The notes beneath the pieces were generated by a model, which was given only the letters and a program-made list of their open reading frames with translations, was not told the origin of the DNA and did not search any database. From JBNKDD01 sp050288085 (GTDB taxonomy: Bacteria; Chloroflexota; Anaerolineae; Aggregatilineales; UBA3940): DNA of 13,587 bases. How positions within the stretch are numbered: the first letter of the stretch is position 1; each line of letters begins with the position of its first letter. Made by a program: the position numbers and the translations under genes. The stretch spans positions 1 to 13,587 of the forward strand of contig JBNKDD010000152.1 of the NCBI GenBank assembly GCA_050288085.1, given 5' to 3'. This document shows, one piece after another, positions 1 to 5,303 of the stretch.

Positions 1-1
1 C

Positions 2-298
2 GGGATGCGCTACCCCCACGCCGCCGATGCGGCTGTGCCCGGATTGCTGATTGCGTTGGAAAGCCACAGCGTATGGGTGCGGAAGACCGCCGCCTGGGCG
101 CTGGGTCGCATCCGGGATGCTCGTGCTGTTCCCAGCCTGATCGAGCGCCTGGACGACAGCGGTCTGCCCCCCTCATATCTGATCGGTAAGCGTGTCTGTG
201 ACGAAGCGGCGGTTGCTCTGCGTCGAATTGGCACCCGTGATGCTCTGGCCGCCCTGGATGGTCACGAAATCTCCCATACGCTTACAATTGATGTTTGA
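2..298 (+). CDS. HEAT/PBS-lyase repeat protein, C-terminal part (cut by window edge)
   Basis: The reading frame is open to the left edge (first full codon at 2), so this is probably the tail of a longer protein; the ATG at 5 is unlikely to be the real start because it falls inside a repeat. The residues form alpha-helical HEAT-like repeats: 'AVPGLLIALES...VRKTAAWALGRIRDARAVPSLIERL' is a classic PBS-lyase/HEAT unit, and a second, weaker unit ends in 'DEAAVALRRIGTRDALAAL'. Such repeats make protein-protein scaffolds, but no partner or substrate can be named from this fragment. The stop is TGA at 296-298. A promoter-bearing gap of about 110 bases separates it from the next gene, so the two are probably not co-transcribed. 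Repeat family is fairly sure; function is unknown. Confidence 0.75.
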   Translation, partial: GMRYPHAADAAVPGLLIALESHSVWVRKTAAWALGRIRDARAVPSLIERLDDSGLPPSYLIGKRVCDEAAVALRRIGTRDALAALDGHEISHTLTIDV

Positions 299-337
299 CC
301 TGCCACATCTCCATCTCCCTGATTGATCGGCAAAACA

Positions 338-366
338 TTGCGTGTGTGTGTACCATGATGTATGAT
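338..366 (+). promoter_or_regulatory. Putative sigma70-type promoter for the LysM lipoprotein
   Basis: TTGCGT (338-343) and TATGAT (361-366) are separated by exactly 17 bases, close to the -35/-10 consensus TTGACA/TATAAT. Transcription would start near 373, giving a leader of about 40 bases before the ATG at 412. The spacer includes a short TG run (341-350). It is a sequence match only. Confidence 0.45.
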
Positions 367-400
367 GAGTTGGGTTGATTCACATCGCATATGGGGAAAG

Positions 401-405
401 GGAAG
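401..405 (+). promoter_or_regulatory. Ribosome binding site deciding the LysM lipoprotein start
   Basis: GGAAG at 401-405, in a purine-rich stretch from 393, lies 6 bases before the ATG at 412. The in-frame ATG at 391 has no purine-rich site in front of it, and the RBS itself would lie inside that longer reading. The 412 start also gives a signal peptide of normal length. Confidence 0.5.
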
Positions 406-411
406 AATGGC

Positions 412-885
412 ATGACAACGCGACAGCATATAGGGCTGGTGGTCTCTTGTCTTGTAATAAGTCTCCTGATCAGTAGTTGTGGGCGTAAAGCTCCCCCACC
501 AGAAGAACCAACACAAACTCCAACTGCTACCGAAACTCCCGAACCGGCAACCGCTAGACCAGAGTCGACGAGAACCCAAAAACCAACCGATGACGAAGAC
601 GAAGCTGCCGATTGTGACAACGAAACCTATACCGTCGTGGATGGAGATACGCTTAGCGATATTGCCAGCCGGTATGGGCTTCCGCTTGGTTCTGTGATCG
701 CCGCCAACCAGGCGGAAGACCCTGACTTTAATATGTCTACCATCTATGTCGGTCAGCGGATCGTGATTCCGGCCTGTGAAGTTCCGAATGTGACGATTGC
801 TCCACCCTCTGGGGGGCAGCCAGCAGGCGGCGGACAGCCACAACAGCCATCCGGCGATCAGCCTTTTGCGACGCTTGGCTCATAG
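412..885 (+). CDS. LysM-domain lipoprotein
   Basis: Predicted 157-residue exported lipoprotein. Counting from the ATG at 412, a hydrophobic signal peptide ends in the lipobox I-S-S-C with the lipidated Cys at residue 23. A Pro/Thr/Glu-rich spacer (24-65) and an Asp/Glu cluster follow. A single LysM domain covers about residues 73-120, starting at 'YTVVDGDTLSDIASRYG' and closing at 'YVGQRIVIP'. A Gly/Pro/Gln-rich tail ends the protein. LysM domains bind N-acetylglucosamine-containing glycans such as peptidoglycan, so an anchoring or sensing role at the cell surface is likely; no catalytic domain is present. Two cysteines (68 and 122) sit just outside the two ends of the LysM fold and could form a disulfide. 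An alternative ATG at 391 would add seven residues. The stop overlaps the stop of the convergent gene by six bases. Confidence 0.88.
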   Translation: MTTRQHIGLVVSCLVISLLISSCGRKAPPPEEPTQTPTATETPEPATARPESTRTQKPTDDEDEAADCDNETYTVVDGDTLSDIASRYGLPLGSVIAANQAEDPDFNMSTIYVGQRIVIPACEVPNVTIAPPSGGQPAGGGQPQQPSGDQPFATLGS

Positions 886-1818
886 ATACCATTCGACCGT
901 CTGCGTGATCCCTTCGCGGATGGGCGTGTAATGTGAACCAAAGGCCGCTGTAAATTTGCTGTCATCTACAACGAAGGGATGTTCAAACTCGTAGAGCATC
1001 TCGACAGTCTCGCGGGCTGCCGGGACGAATAATCCACCAAGCTGCATCATCATCCGTCCCATCGGGCGGATGTTTTCTTTTGCGTTCAGGTATTCGAAGG
1101 CATATTTCAGCGTTTCACGAGTTGAGATGGCCGGGGCGTGTGGCAGATGCCAGATATCCCCGAATGCTTCCTCCTGCTGACCCAGGATCGCCAGCCCTTG
1201 CCCGACATCATTAATATAGGCGTAGCTGTGCGGAAGGTCGGGGTTACCCATTGCTTCGGCGGGTTTACCATCCACCAGCGGAGCGAACGTCCGTTGGCCC
1301 AGCGCCGACTCGACTACGCCTGGCCCGTAGAAGTCAGAGGCTCGCCCAATCGCCACCTGAACATCGCCCCGTTCATGGGCTTCTTTTAACTCACGGGACA
1401 GCCTCGCCCGGAGCTTGCCCTTCCTGGTATGGGCATTATAAGGCAAATCTTCCGTCATTGGCCCTTCAACCAGGCCGTACATATAGAGATTTTCCAGCAT
1501 CACCAGCCTGGCGTTCACATCCTTTGCCGCCTGGATAATCCCGTTCTGGAGCGGGGGGAACATCTCTTCCCAGCGATTATAAGGGGCATTCAGGCAGCCA
1601 TAGATCACACCGGCCCCTTCGACTACCCGGCGTGCGCTCTCTGGATCGGTTACGTCCGCTGCTGCTACATCAGCTTCTTCCGGCAGCAGATCGGTTCGTT
1701 TACCGCTCCGGTTAACCACCCTGACCCTTTTCCCTGCATTAACCAGGGCGCGAGCCGTTGCCGCACCTGACGGGCCGGTCCCAAAAATAACATGCAACTT
1801 ATCACTTCGTGTAGGCAT
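880..1818 (-). CDS. NAD(P)-binding SDR-family protein (NAD-dependent epimerase/dehydratase-like)
   Basis: 312 residues from the ATG at 1818. An N-terminal Rossmann fold is shown by 'VIFGTGPSGAATARALVNAG', with the glycine motif GTGPSG at residues 13-18 and a basic 'VVNRSGKR' after strand 2 that may favour NADP. Further family marks are 'GCLNAPY' (about 74-80), 'LENLYMYG' and 'IGRASDFYGPGV'. Length and order fit extended SDRs annotated as NAD-dependent epimerases; the substrate cannot be told. The usual Tyr-x-x-x-Lys pair is not evident: the aligned place reads T-R-K-G-K (131-135), with Lys kept and Tyr replaced by Thr. The start at 1818 is favoured by GGTAAGGGG just upstream and by placing the Rossmann strand near the N-terminus; ATG 1845, with GAGAAG 8 bases upstream, or TTG 1848 are possible alternatives. 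No terminator separates it from the convergent LysM gene. Confidence 0.85.
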   Translation of the reverse strand: MPTRSDKLHVIFGTGPSGAATARALVNAGKRVRVVNRSGKRTDLLPEEADVAAADVTDPESARRVVEGAGVIYGCLNAPYNRWEEMFPPLQNGIIQAAKDVNARLVMLENLYMYGLVEGPMTEDLPYNAHTRKGKLRARLSRELKEAHERGDVQVAIGRASDFYGPGVVESALGQRTFAPLVDGKPAEAMGNPDLPHSYAYINDVGQGLAILGQQEEAFGDIWHLPHAPAISTRETLKYAFEYLNAKENIRPMGRMMMQLGGLFVPAARETVEMLYEFEHPFVVDDSKFTAAFGSHYTPIREGITQTVEWYL

Positions 1819-1928
1819 TTTCCCCTTACCTTTGTTCCAAGCCATCAAGAAGGCTTCTCATTTACCTATACGAGACAAATTTATGAAAAGGTTCAGTAAA
1901 AGCTGCTTTTTGTGAGGAAATAAATAGG

Positions 1929-1981
1929 CCGGGGTCCCGCGAGGGTAAGGGCAGCATGTGGGAGAAGTGCGGGAACCCCGG
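1929..1981. ncRNA. Strong 12-bp GC-rich hairpin, possible part of a structured RNA
   Basis: CCGGGGTCCCGC (1929-1940) pairs with GCGGGAACCCCGG (1969-1981): 12 Watson-Crick pairs with a single bulged A (1974) and a 28-base loop. Outward extension by two G-T wobbles is possible in the plus-strand RNA. On the plus strand a T6 run follows only after 8 bases. On the minus strand the stem is followed by a loose T-rich TATTTATTT. Neither is a textbook terminator. It matches no RNA family I can recall. Confidence 0.4.
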
Positions 1982-1995
1982 TTGAAGCGTTTTTT

Positions 1996-2067
1996 GTCTA
2001 GTGCAATGAGACCTATACAGGGGGGTGTTTAGGGTTGGGGCTCATGGCAAACCGGCGCCGACTAGAC
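1996..2067. ncRNA. Nested three-stem hairpin, candidate structured RNA or leader
   Basis: An outer stem GTCTAGT (1996-2002)/ACTAGAC (2061-2067) has 7 perfect pairs. Inside it, ATGAG (2006-2010) pairs with CTCAT (2041-2045). Inside that, CCTA-T-ACA (2012-2019) pairs with TGT-T-TAGG (2026-2033) around a loop of six G. Asymmetric internal loops on the 3' side hold GTTGGGG (2034-2040) and a C/G-rich segment (2051-2060). Three coaxial stems with unpaired G-rich joints look more like a folded RNA than chance. The strand is undecided: a minus-strand reading would place it at the start of a long leader of the SDR gene. Confidence 0.4.
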
Positions 2068-2085
2068 GACTAATCCATTCTCGAT

Positions 2086-2114
2086 AATCTAACCTTTGCC
2101 TTTCTACTTGTCAT
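2086..2114 (-). promoter_or_regulatory. Possible minus-strand promoter ahead of the structured region
   Basis: On the minus strand ATGACA (plus 2109-2114) and TAGATT (plus 2086-2091) are spaced by 17 bases. Transcription would begin near 2079, about 12 bases before the outer stem of the 1996-2067 structure, and run toward the SDR gene with a leader of about 260 bases. The -10 match is only moderate. Confidence 0.3.
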
Positions 2115-2197
2115 TTTCATACACATGCCTGAAGGATAGTAGAAACTTATGTAGAAGAAGTTCGGAAGATGTAAAAAAAGTGTAAATTGCTGCGGTC

Positions 2198-2611
2198 TTA
2201 TTTTTTTCCCCACATATCCTCGACATCGCGGCGAAGCAGCAGCCAGGCCCGGCCTGATTTCCGGGCGCTGATCCGACCACGCCGGATAGCCTGGTAGACG
2301 GCATCCACCGTGATGGGGTACTCGTCGGCGATTTCCTGCGGTGTCATGATCAGATGTAGATCGTCAAGGGTAGGGATACGTTTCATCGCTTCTTCATCAT
2401 CACGTAACGCCTGCTCAATCTCTTCTTGATGGTCATAATAATAGGCTAAAGCGGCATGGATTTGAGCCCGGGATAGGCGGAATGCTTCTGTGATTTCTTC
2501 AACCGGCCACCCAAAGTGCTCATAATGCAAGGCAATTTGTTTAACCTTGATCCGACGCCCTTCAATATGTGGTTCAAATCCCTCGTCGGTGTTGATATTG
2601 GCTGCCACCAA
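2198..2611 (-). CDS. DUF433 + helix-turn-helix (excisionase-type) protein, downstream paralog
   Basis: 137 residues with two modules. The N-terminal DUF433 half (about 5-70) keeps 'IEGRRIKVKQIALHYEHFG', 'EEITEAFRLSRAQIHAALAYYYDHQEEI', but the leading Gly-Gly-Lys-Pro of the family is replaced by 'GFEPH'. The C-terminal half (88-135), 'MTPQEIADEYPITVDAVYQAIRRG', is an excisionase-like winged HTH ending in 'LLRRDVEDMW'. DUF433 proteins are small HTH proteins usually found as putative antitoxins beside PIN-like DUF5615 toxins; no toxin gene is here. It shares the MTPQEIA...DAVYQA core with the upstream gene, so the two arose by duplication. The start is TTG (2611) or GTG (2608): AGGAGG (2619-2624) is 7 bases from the first and 10 from the second. 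The gap to the upstream stop is 23 bases, so one transcript is likely. Confidence 0.85.
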   Translation of the reverse strand: MVAANINTDEGFEPHIEGRRIKVKQIALHYEHFGWPVEEITEAFRLSRAQIHAALAYYYDHQEEIEQALRDDEEAMKRIPTLDDLHLIMTPQEIADEYPITVDAVYQAIRRGRISARKSGRAWLLLRRDVEDMWGKK

Positions 2612-2618
2612 TCCCCTT

Positions 2619-2624
2619 CCTCCT
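2619..2624 (-). promoter_or_regulatory. Perfect Shine-Dalgarno for the downstream DUF433 gene
   Basis: AGGAGG on the minus strand, followed by a further purine stretch. Its perfect match supports a non-ATG start (TTG 2611 or GTG 2608), as no ATG lies at a suitable distance. Confidence 0.6.
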
Positions 2625-2634
2625 AGATGTTTTA

Positions 2635-3126
2635 TTAAGTTGTTTGGCAGGGGCGACCACGATTGCTTTTCTCACGCCAGCGTTTCTCTGCATCCCACCG
2701 GCGAATCAGGATGGTGCTGCCTGATTTCCGATAGGGTATTGTCTCACGCTTAACAGCTTGATAAACAGCATCGGGTGTTATATCATAAGCTTCGGCAATT
2801 TCCTGGGGAGTCATAACCAGATTCAAGTCACCATGAATCAACTCATCCACTGTAAGGTGTACGACATCTGGGGCATTCTTGATATGTTGTTCTTCCAACT
2901 GGATGGCTTCCTCAATCTTCTCCCGGTTAGCGTGATAATAGGATAGCGCCGCGTAAATTTCCGCGAGGCTGAGATTTAGTTCACTGGCGATTTCGTGAAT
3001 GCTGCGTCCGGCATGTTCGTGCAAAATGGCAACCTGTTGCACGCTGATCCGCCGTCCTTCGATGCGCGGCTTGCCACCTAAAATATCTGGTGTACTGACA
3101 ATTCGAGTGGCATTTGATTCTGTCAT
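2635..3126 (-). CDS. DUF433 + helix-turn-helix (excisionase-type) protein, upstream paralog
   Basis: 163 residues. The canonical DUF433 domain spans about 7-75: 'RIVSTPDILGGKPRIEGRRISV', then 'SIHEIASELNLSLAEIYAALSYYHANREKIEEAI'. An acidic linker (78-100) leads to an excisionase-like HTH (104-150), 'MTPQEIAEAYDITPDAVYQAVKRE'. A basic tail ends the protein. It probably binds DNA and may repress its own operon, as antitoxin-like regulators often do; that role is inference. It is the first gene of a two-gene unit with its paralog, has a strong Shine-Dalgarno (GGGAGGAA just before ATG 3126), and a well-spaced promoter lies directly upstream. No PIN, DUF5615 or other toxin-like frame lies on either side. 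Confidence 0.88.
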   Translation of the reverse strand: MTESNATRIVSTPDILGGKPRIEGRRISVQQVAILHEHAGRSIHEIASELNLSLAEIYAALSYYHANREKIEEAIQLEEQHIKNAPDVVHLTVDELIHGDLNLVMTPQEIAEAYDITPDAVYQAVKRETIPYRKSGSTILIRRWDAEKRWREKSNRGRPCQTT

Positions 3127-3154
3127 GGTTCCTCCCGGCTAACGATTTTACTGA

Positions 3155-3183
3155 ATTATCTACAAAGGATGTACCTATCACAA
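3155..3183 (-). promoter_or_regulatory. Sigma70-type promoter of the DUF433 pair
   Basis: On the minus strand TTGTGA (plus 3178-3183) and GATAAT (plus 3155-3160) are separated by exactly 17 bases. The predicted transcription start near 3148 gives a leader of about 20 bases before the ATG at 3126. It sits just downstream of the terminator of the VWA gene, so the DUF433 genes form their own unit. Confidence 0.55.
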
Positions 3184-3212
3184 CAGCCAGTTTAAAATCT
3201 CGTGCTGCGACG

Positions 3213-3243
3213 AAAAAGGGGTATGGCGGCGTCCATACCCCTT
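3213..3243 (-). terminator. Intrinsic terminator of the VWA lipoprotein gene
   Basis: AAGGGGTATGG (3216-3226) pairs perfectly with CCATACCCCTT (3233-3243): 11 pairs, a 6-base loop, and on the minus strand a T5 run at the 3' end of the stem (plus 3213-3217). It lies about 48 bases after the stop of the minus-strand VWA gene. The plus strand has no T run after the stem, so it acts in one direction. Confidence 0.8.
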
Positions 3244-3252
3244 CGGTTGTAG

Positions 3253-3272
3253 GGGCGCAGCGTGCTGCACCC
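3253..3272. repeat. REP-like short palindrome
   Basis: GGG-C-GCAG-CGTG-CTGC-A-CCC forms a 7-pair hairpin with one C/A mismatch, between the VWA stop and its terminator. Part of it (CGTGCTGC) recurs at 3201-3208 on the other side of the terminator. Short GC-rich palindromes of the 'GGGGCGCAGC...GCTGCRCCC' type are commonly scattered between genes in bacterial genomes; copy number cannot be judged here. Confidence 0.35.
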
Positions 3273-3290
3273 AATTCTTAGCCTGATAGC

Positions 3291-5012
3291 TTATGCACCC
3301 AGCTCCATCGCCCTCAGGATCAGGTCAAGAAATTCCTGCACATCGGTATCTTGTAAACCGTTGGCGGCATCTCTGGCAACCTGTTCTACTTCTTCCAGGC
3401 TGGTGTTTTGTGACCATGCGCCGTCACCCAACACATCGGCAAAGGCGGCGACCGCCACATCCAACTGGAAGCGCGTTGACGCATCATCGAAGCTGGCCGC
3501 GATGTCGGTGGCGTACAGGCTCTCTTCGATCTCGGTGACCTCGCCCGTATCCGGGTCTTCCCAGCGCAGATAGACGGTTGCTATCGGGGCCTGGGAGGGG
3601 GCCTGACCGGTCGGCATAATCTCGTACAGGGCGGTCACACTGTGGCCCGATCCGATCTCTCCGGCGTCAACCTCGTCATTGCGGAAATCCTCATCGGCCA
3701 CATCGCGATTTTCATAGCCCATCAACCGGTAAGCCAACACCGCCTCCGGGTTGAACTCCACCTGGACTTTAGCATCCTTGGCGATGGTCAGCAGCGTGCC
3801 GGTCAGGTCTTCGACAAACACCCGCTCCGACTCGGCTTTCGTATCGACGTAGAAGTATTGGCCGTCGCCATCATTGGCGAGTTGTTCCATCAGCACGTCA
3901 TTGTAATTACCCATCCCGAAGCCAATGGTGGTCAGGCTGATCCCGTCGCGGGCCTGCTGCTGCACGGTGGCAAGGATCGCATCCGGGCCGGACGCCCCGA
4001 CGTTTGCCACACCATCCGAGCACAGGATGATCCGGTTGATCCGGTCGGCGTCGTAATGCTTGGTCATCATCTGGTAGGCCATGTTTAAGCCTTCTTCGGC
4101 GTTGGTCGAGCCTGCCGGGACGAGCTTCTCGATGGCGCGGATGATCTTGCTGGGGCGGCTGACCGGGGTGGGTTCAAGCAGCACTTCCCCGCGTGAACCG
4201 TAAACCACGATCCCGATCTTATCGGTGGGCCGCAGCTCATCGATCAGGGTATATAGTGACTCCTTGACCGCGCCCAACCGGTTATCCTCATTCATCGACC
4301 CGGATACATCCACCACGAAGACCAGTGTGGCGTCAGGACGTTCATCGGCGGGCACATCGTAGCCCTGAAGTCCGACCCGCACCACGTAACTTTCCGGGCT
4401 GCCAAACGGCGTGGGGGCGGCATCCATCACGATATTGAAGGCGTTATCCTGCGGGAGGGGGTAATCCTGGTCAAAGTAGTTGACGAACTCCTCCAGGCGG
4501 ATAGCTTCCGGCGGGGGCAGGATATAGTCGTTGAGGTAGCTGCGGGTCAGGGTATACGACCCCGTATCGACATCCACCGCAAAGGTTGACAGGTTATCAA
4601 CCGAGGTATCGACAAAGGGATTCGTGCCATAATCCTCAAAGAACATATCGATAGGCTGTTCAGCCGGGGGGGGGGCTTCGACTGCTGCTGCATCCTCGGC
4701 AGCGACCATCGTAGGCTGGGGGACTGCTCCGGCTCCTACAGGAGCGGGAGCATATTCCTCCATCGCCATGTCTCCCTCGACCAGCATTTCGGTCATTGCC
4801 TCTTCAGCAGGAGCCTCTTCTTCAGCAGCTTCTTCTTCTGCCGGGGCATCATAATCCCGCGATTCGTTGTCGTTCTCGGCGTAAAATTGTTCTTCTGCGG
4901 CAGCAGGTTCTTCGGCTGCCGGTTCCTCGGCGGCAGGGGGGGCACAGGCCGCCAATGCGATCAGCAGTATCAGGGGGGCAGCTAACATATGGGGCAAAAA
5001 TCGCTTCTTCAT
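3291..5012 (-). CDS. VWA-domain lipoprotein (YfbK-like: vWF_A N-terminal + VWA + DUF3520)
   Basis: 573 residues. The signal peptide ends in lipobox L-A-A-C with lipidated Cys23. Residues 24-95 are a Glu/Ala/Pro-rich acidic stalk. The N-terminal von Willebrand module (about 124-220) shows 'NPFVDTSVDNLSTFAVDVDT' and 'EEFVNYF'. The VWA domain (228-405) has an intact metal site: D235-x-S237-x-S239 in 'VDVSGSM', T303 in 'GSTNAEEGL', D333 in 'CSDGVANVG'. The C-terminal third matches the DUF3520 region that ends YfbK-type proteins. VWA domains with a complete MIDAS bind ligands through a divalent cation; the ligand here is unknown. It is surface-anchored by lipid. The start ATG at 5012 has GGAGAAGG directly upstream. 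A C10 tract on the coding strand (plus 4666-4675) encodes Pro114-116. It is monocistronic: its own terminator follows, and a divergent operon lies upstream. Confidence 0.92.
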   Translation of the reverse strand: MKKRFLPHMLAAPLILLIALAACAPPAAEEPAAEEPAAAEEQFYAENDNESRDYDAPAEEEAAEEEAPAEEAMTEMLVEGDMAMEEYAPAPVGAGAVPQPTMVAAEDAAAVEAPPPAEQPIDMFFEDYGTNPFVDTSVDNLSTFAVDVDTGSYTLTRSYLNDYILPPPEAIRLEEFVNYFDQDYPLPQDNAFNIVMDAAPTPFGSPESYVVRVGLQGYDVPADERPDATLVFVVDVSGSMNEDNRLGAVKESLYTLIDELRPTDKIGIVVYGSRGEVLLEPTPVSRPSKIIRAIEKLVPAGSTNAEEGLNMAYQMMTKHYDADRINRIILCSDGVANVGASGPDAILATVQQQARDGISLTTIGFGMGNYNDVLMEQLANDGDGQYFYVDTKAESERVFVEDLTGTLLTIAKDAKVQVEFNPEAVLAYRLMGYENRDVADEDFRNDEVDAGEIGSGHSVTALYEIMPTGQAPSQAPIATVYLRWEDPDTGEVTEIEESLYATDIAASFDDASTRFQLDVAVAAFADVLGDGAWSQNTSLEEVEQVARDAANGLQDTDVQEFLDLILRAMELGA

Positions 5013-5207
5013 AATCCTTCTCCATTAATTGATAAACTGTTTCTGACTTCACAACAAAGACGTTCGATTTCTGAGAAAGGTTCCCATTGAATGTTTGATG
5101 CCCTCGCCTGTACCTAACAAAACCATAACAGCGACTGCAAAATGTAACGTGATTGTTAGCGAAGTTGACCTCGCATGATGTTATGATAATTGGAGTAATG
5201 ATCATCG

Positions 5208-5250
5208 CTTGATCGGCGGATTGTGTTAATAGGGTGAGCTACCGGTCAAG
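5208..5250 (+). promoter_or_regulatory. Inverted repeat in the leader of the pgl operon
   Basis: CTTGATCGG (5208-5216) and CCGGTCAAG (5242-5250) are complementary over 9 positions with one T/G wobble, around a 25-base spacer. It could be an RNA hairpin or a two-half-site operator. Nothing identifies a regulator. Confidence 0.25.
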
Positions 5251-5294
5251 CAAGAAATTTGTCAGATCTTATCTATCTTTTATTAGCTCCCCTC

Positions 5295-5299
5295 AAGGA
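5295..5299 (+). promoter_or_regulatory. Ribosome binding site deciding the pglC start
   Basis: AAGGA lies 4 bases before ATG 5304. The longer reading from TTG 5259 has no comparable site and would add 15 residues absent from short PglC-type enzymes. Confidence 0.5.
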
Positions 5300-5303
5300 T
5301 CCT

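Larger units (their letters stand above)
1849..2197. other. Gene-free region between the SDR gene and the DUF433 genes, with structured-RNA potential
   Basis: No convincing coding frame is present. The region is the upstream side of the minus-strand SDR gene and the downstream side of the minus-strand DUF433 pair. It contains two strong inverted-repeat structures (1929-1981 and 1996-2067) and a candidate minus-strand promoter (2086-2114). The rest (2115-2197) is AT-rich, with an A7 run at 2172-2178. That run would read as U7 on the minus strand, but no GC-rich hairpin precedes it, so I do not call a terminator. Confidence 0.7.
5013..5303. other. Divergent intergenic region between the VWA gene and the pgl operon
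   Basis: About 290 bases with no supported gene, more AT-rich than its surroundings, and expected to hold promoters for both directions. I found no -35/-10 pair with convincing spacing on the plus strand. It contains an 8-base palindrome ATGATCAT (5198-5205) and an inverted repeat at 5208-5250 in the likely leader of the pgl operon. Confidence 0.6.

Noticed and set aside
341..350. TG dinucleotide run as a microsatellite
   Set aside because: It is only about five units long, inside a promoter spacer, and expected by chance.
262..843. 193-residue open frame on the minus strand opposite the LysM gene
   Set aside because: Composition is low-complexity Trp/Ser/Gly with no recognisable motif, and it is antisense to a clear signal-peptide plus LysM protein.
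1990..1995. T6 run after the 1929-1981 hairpin as an intrinsic terminator on the plus strand
   Set aside because: The run starts 8 bases after the stem, and there is no plus-strand gene upstream that would need it; the nearest plus gene ends at 885.
2013..2045. Ten-codon minus-strand leader-peptide frame (MSPNPKHPPV)
   Set aside because: It has no ribosome binding site and its start codon lies within a stem of the predicted structure; Pro codons alone do not make an attenuator.
2046..2053. GGCAAACC, which resembles a piece of the c-di-GMP-I riboswitch core
   Set aside because: The other conserved parts of that riboswitch (the GNRA loop/receptor and the second helix with its CGCAAAG segment) are absent nearby.
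2198..3126. A complete toxin-antitoxin locus
   Set aside because: Both genes are DUF433-HTH proteins; no PIN-like, RelE-like or other toxin frame adjoins them.
5259..5303. TTG start for pglC
   Set aside because: It has no Shine-Dalgarno and adds 15 residues ahead of the conserved N-terminal helix; ATG 5304 has AAGGA in place and puts the Asp-Glu dyad at the usual position near residue 94.
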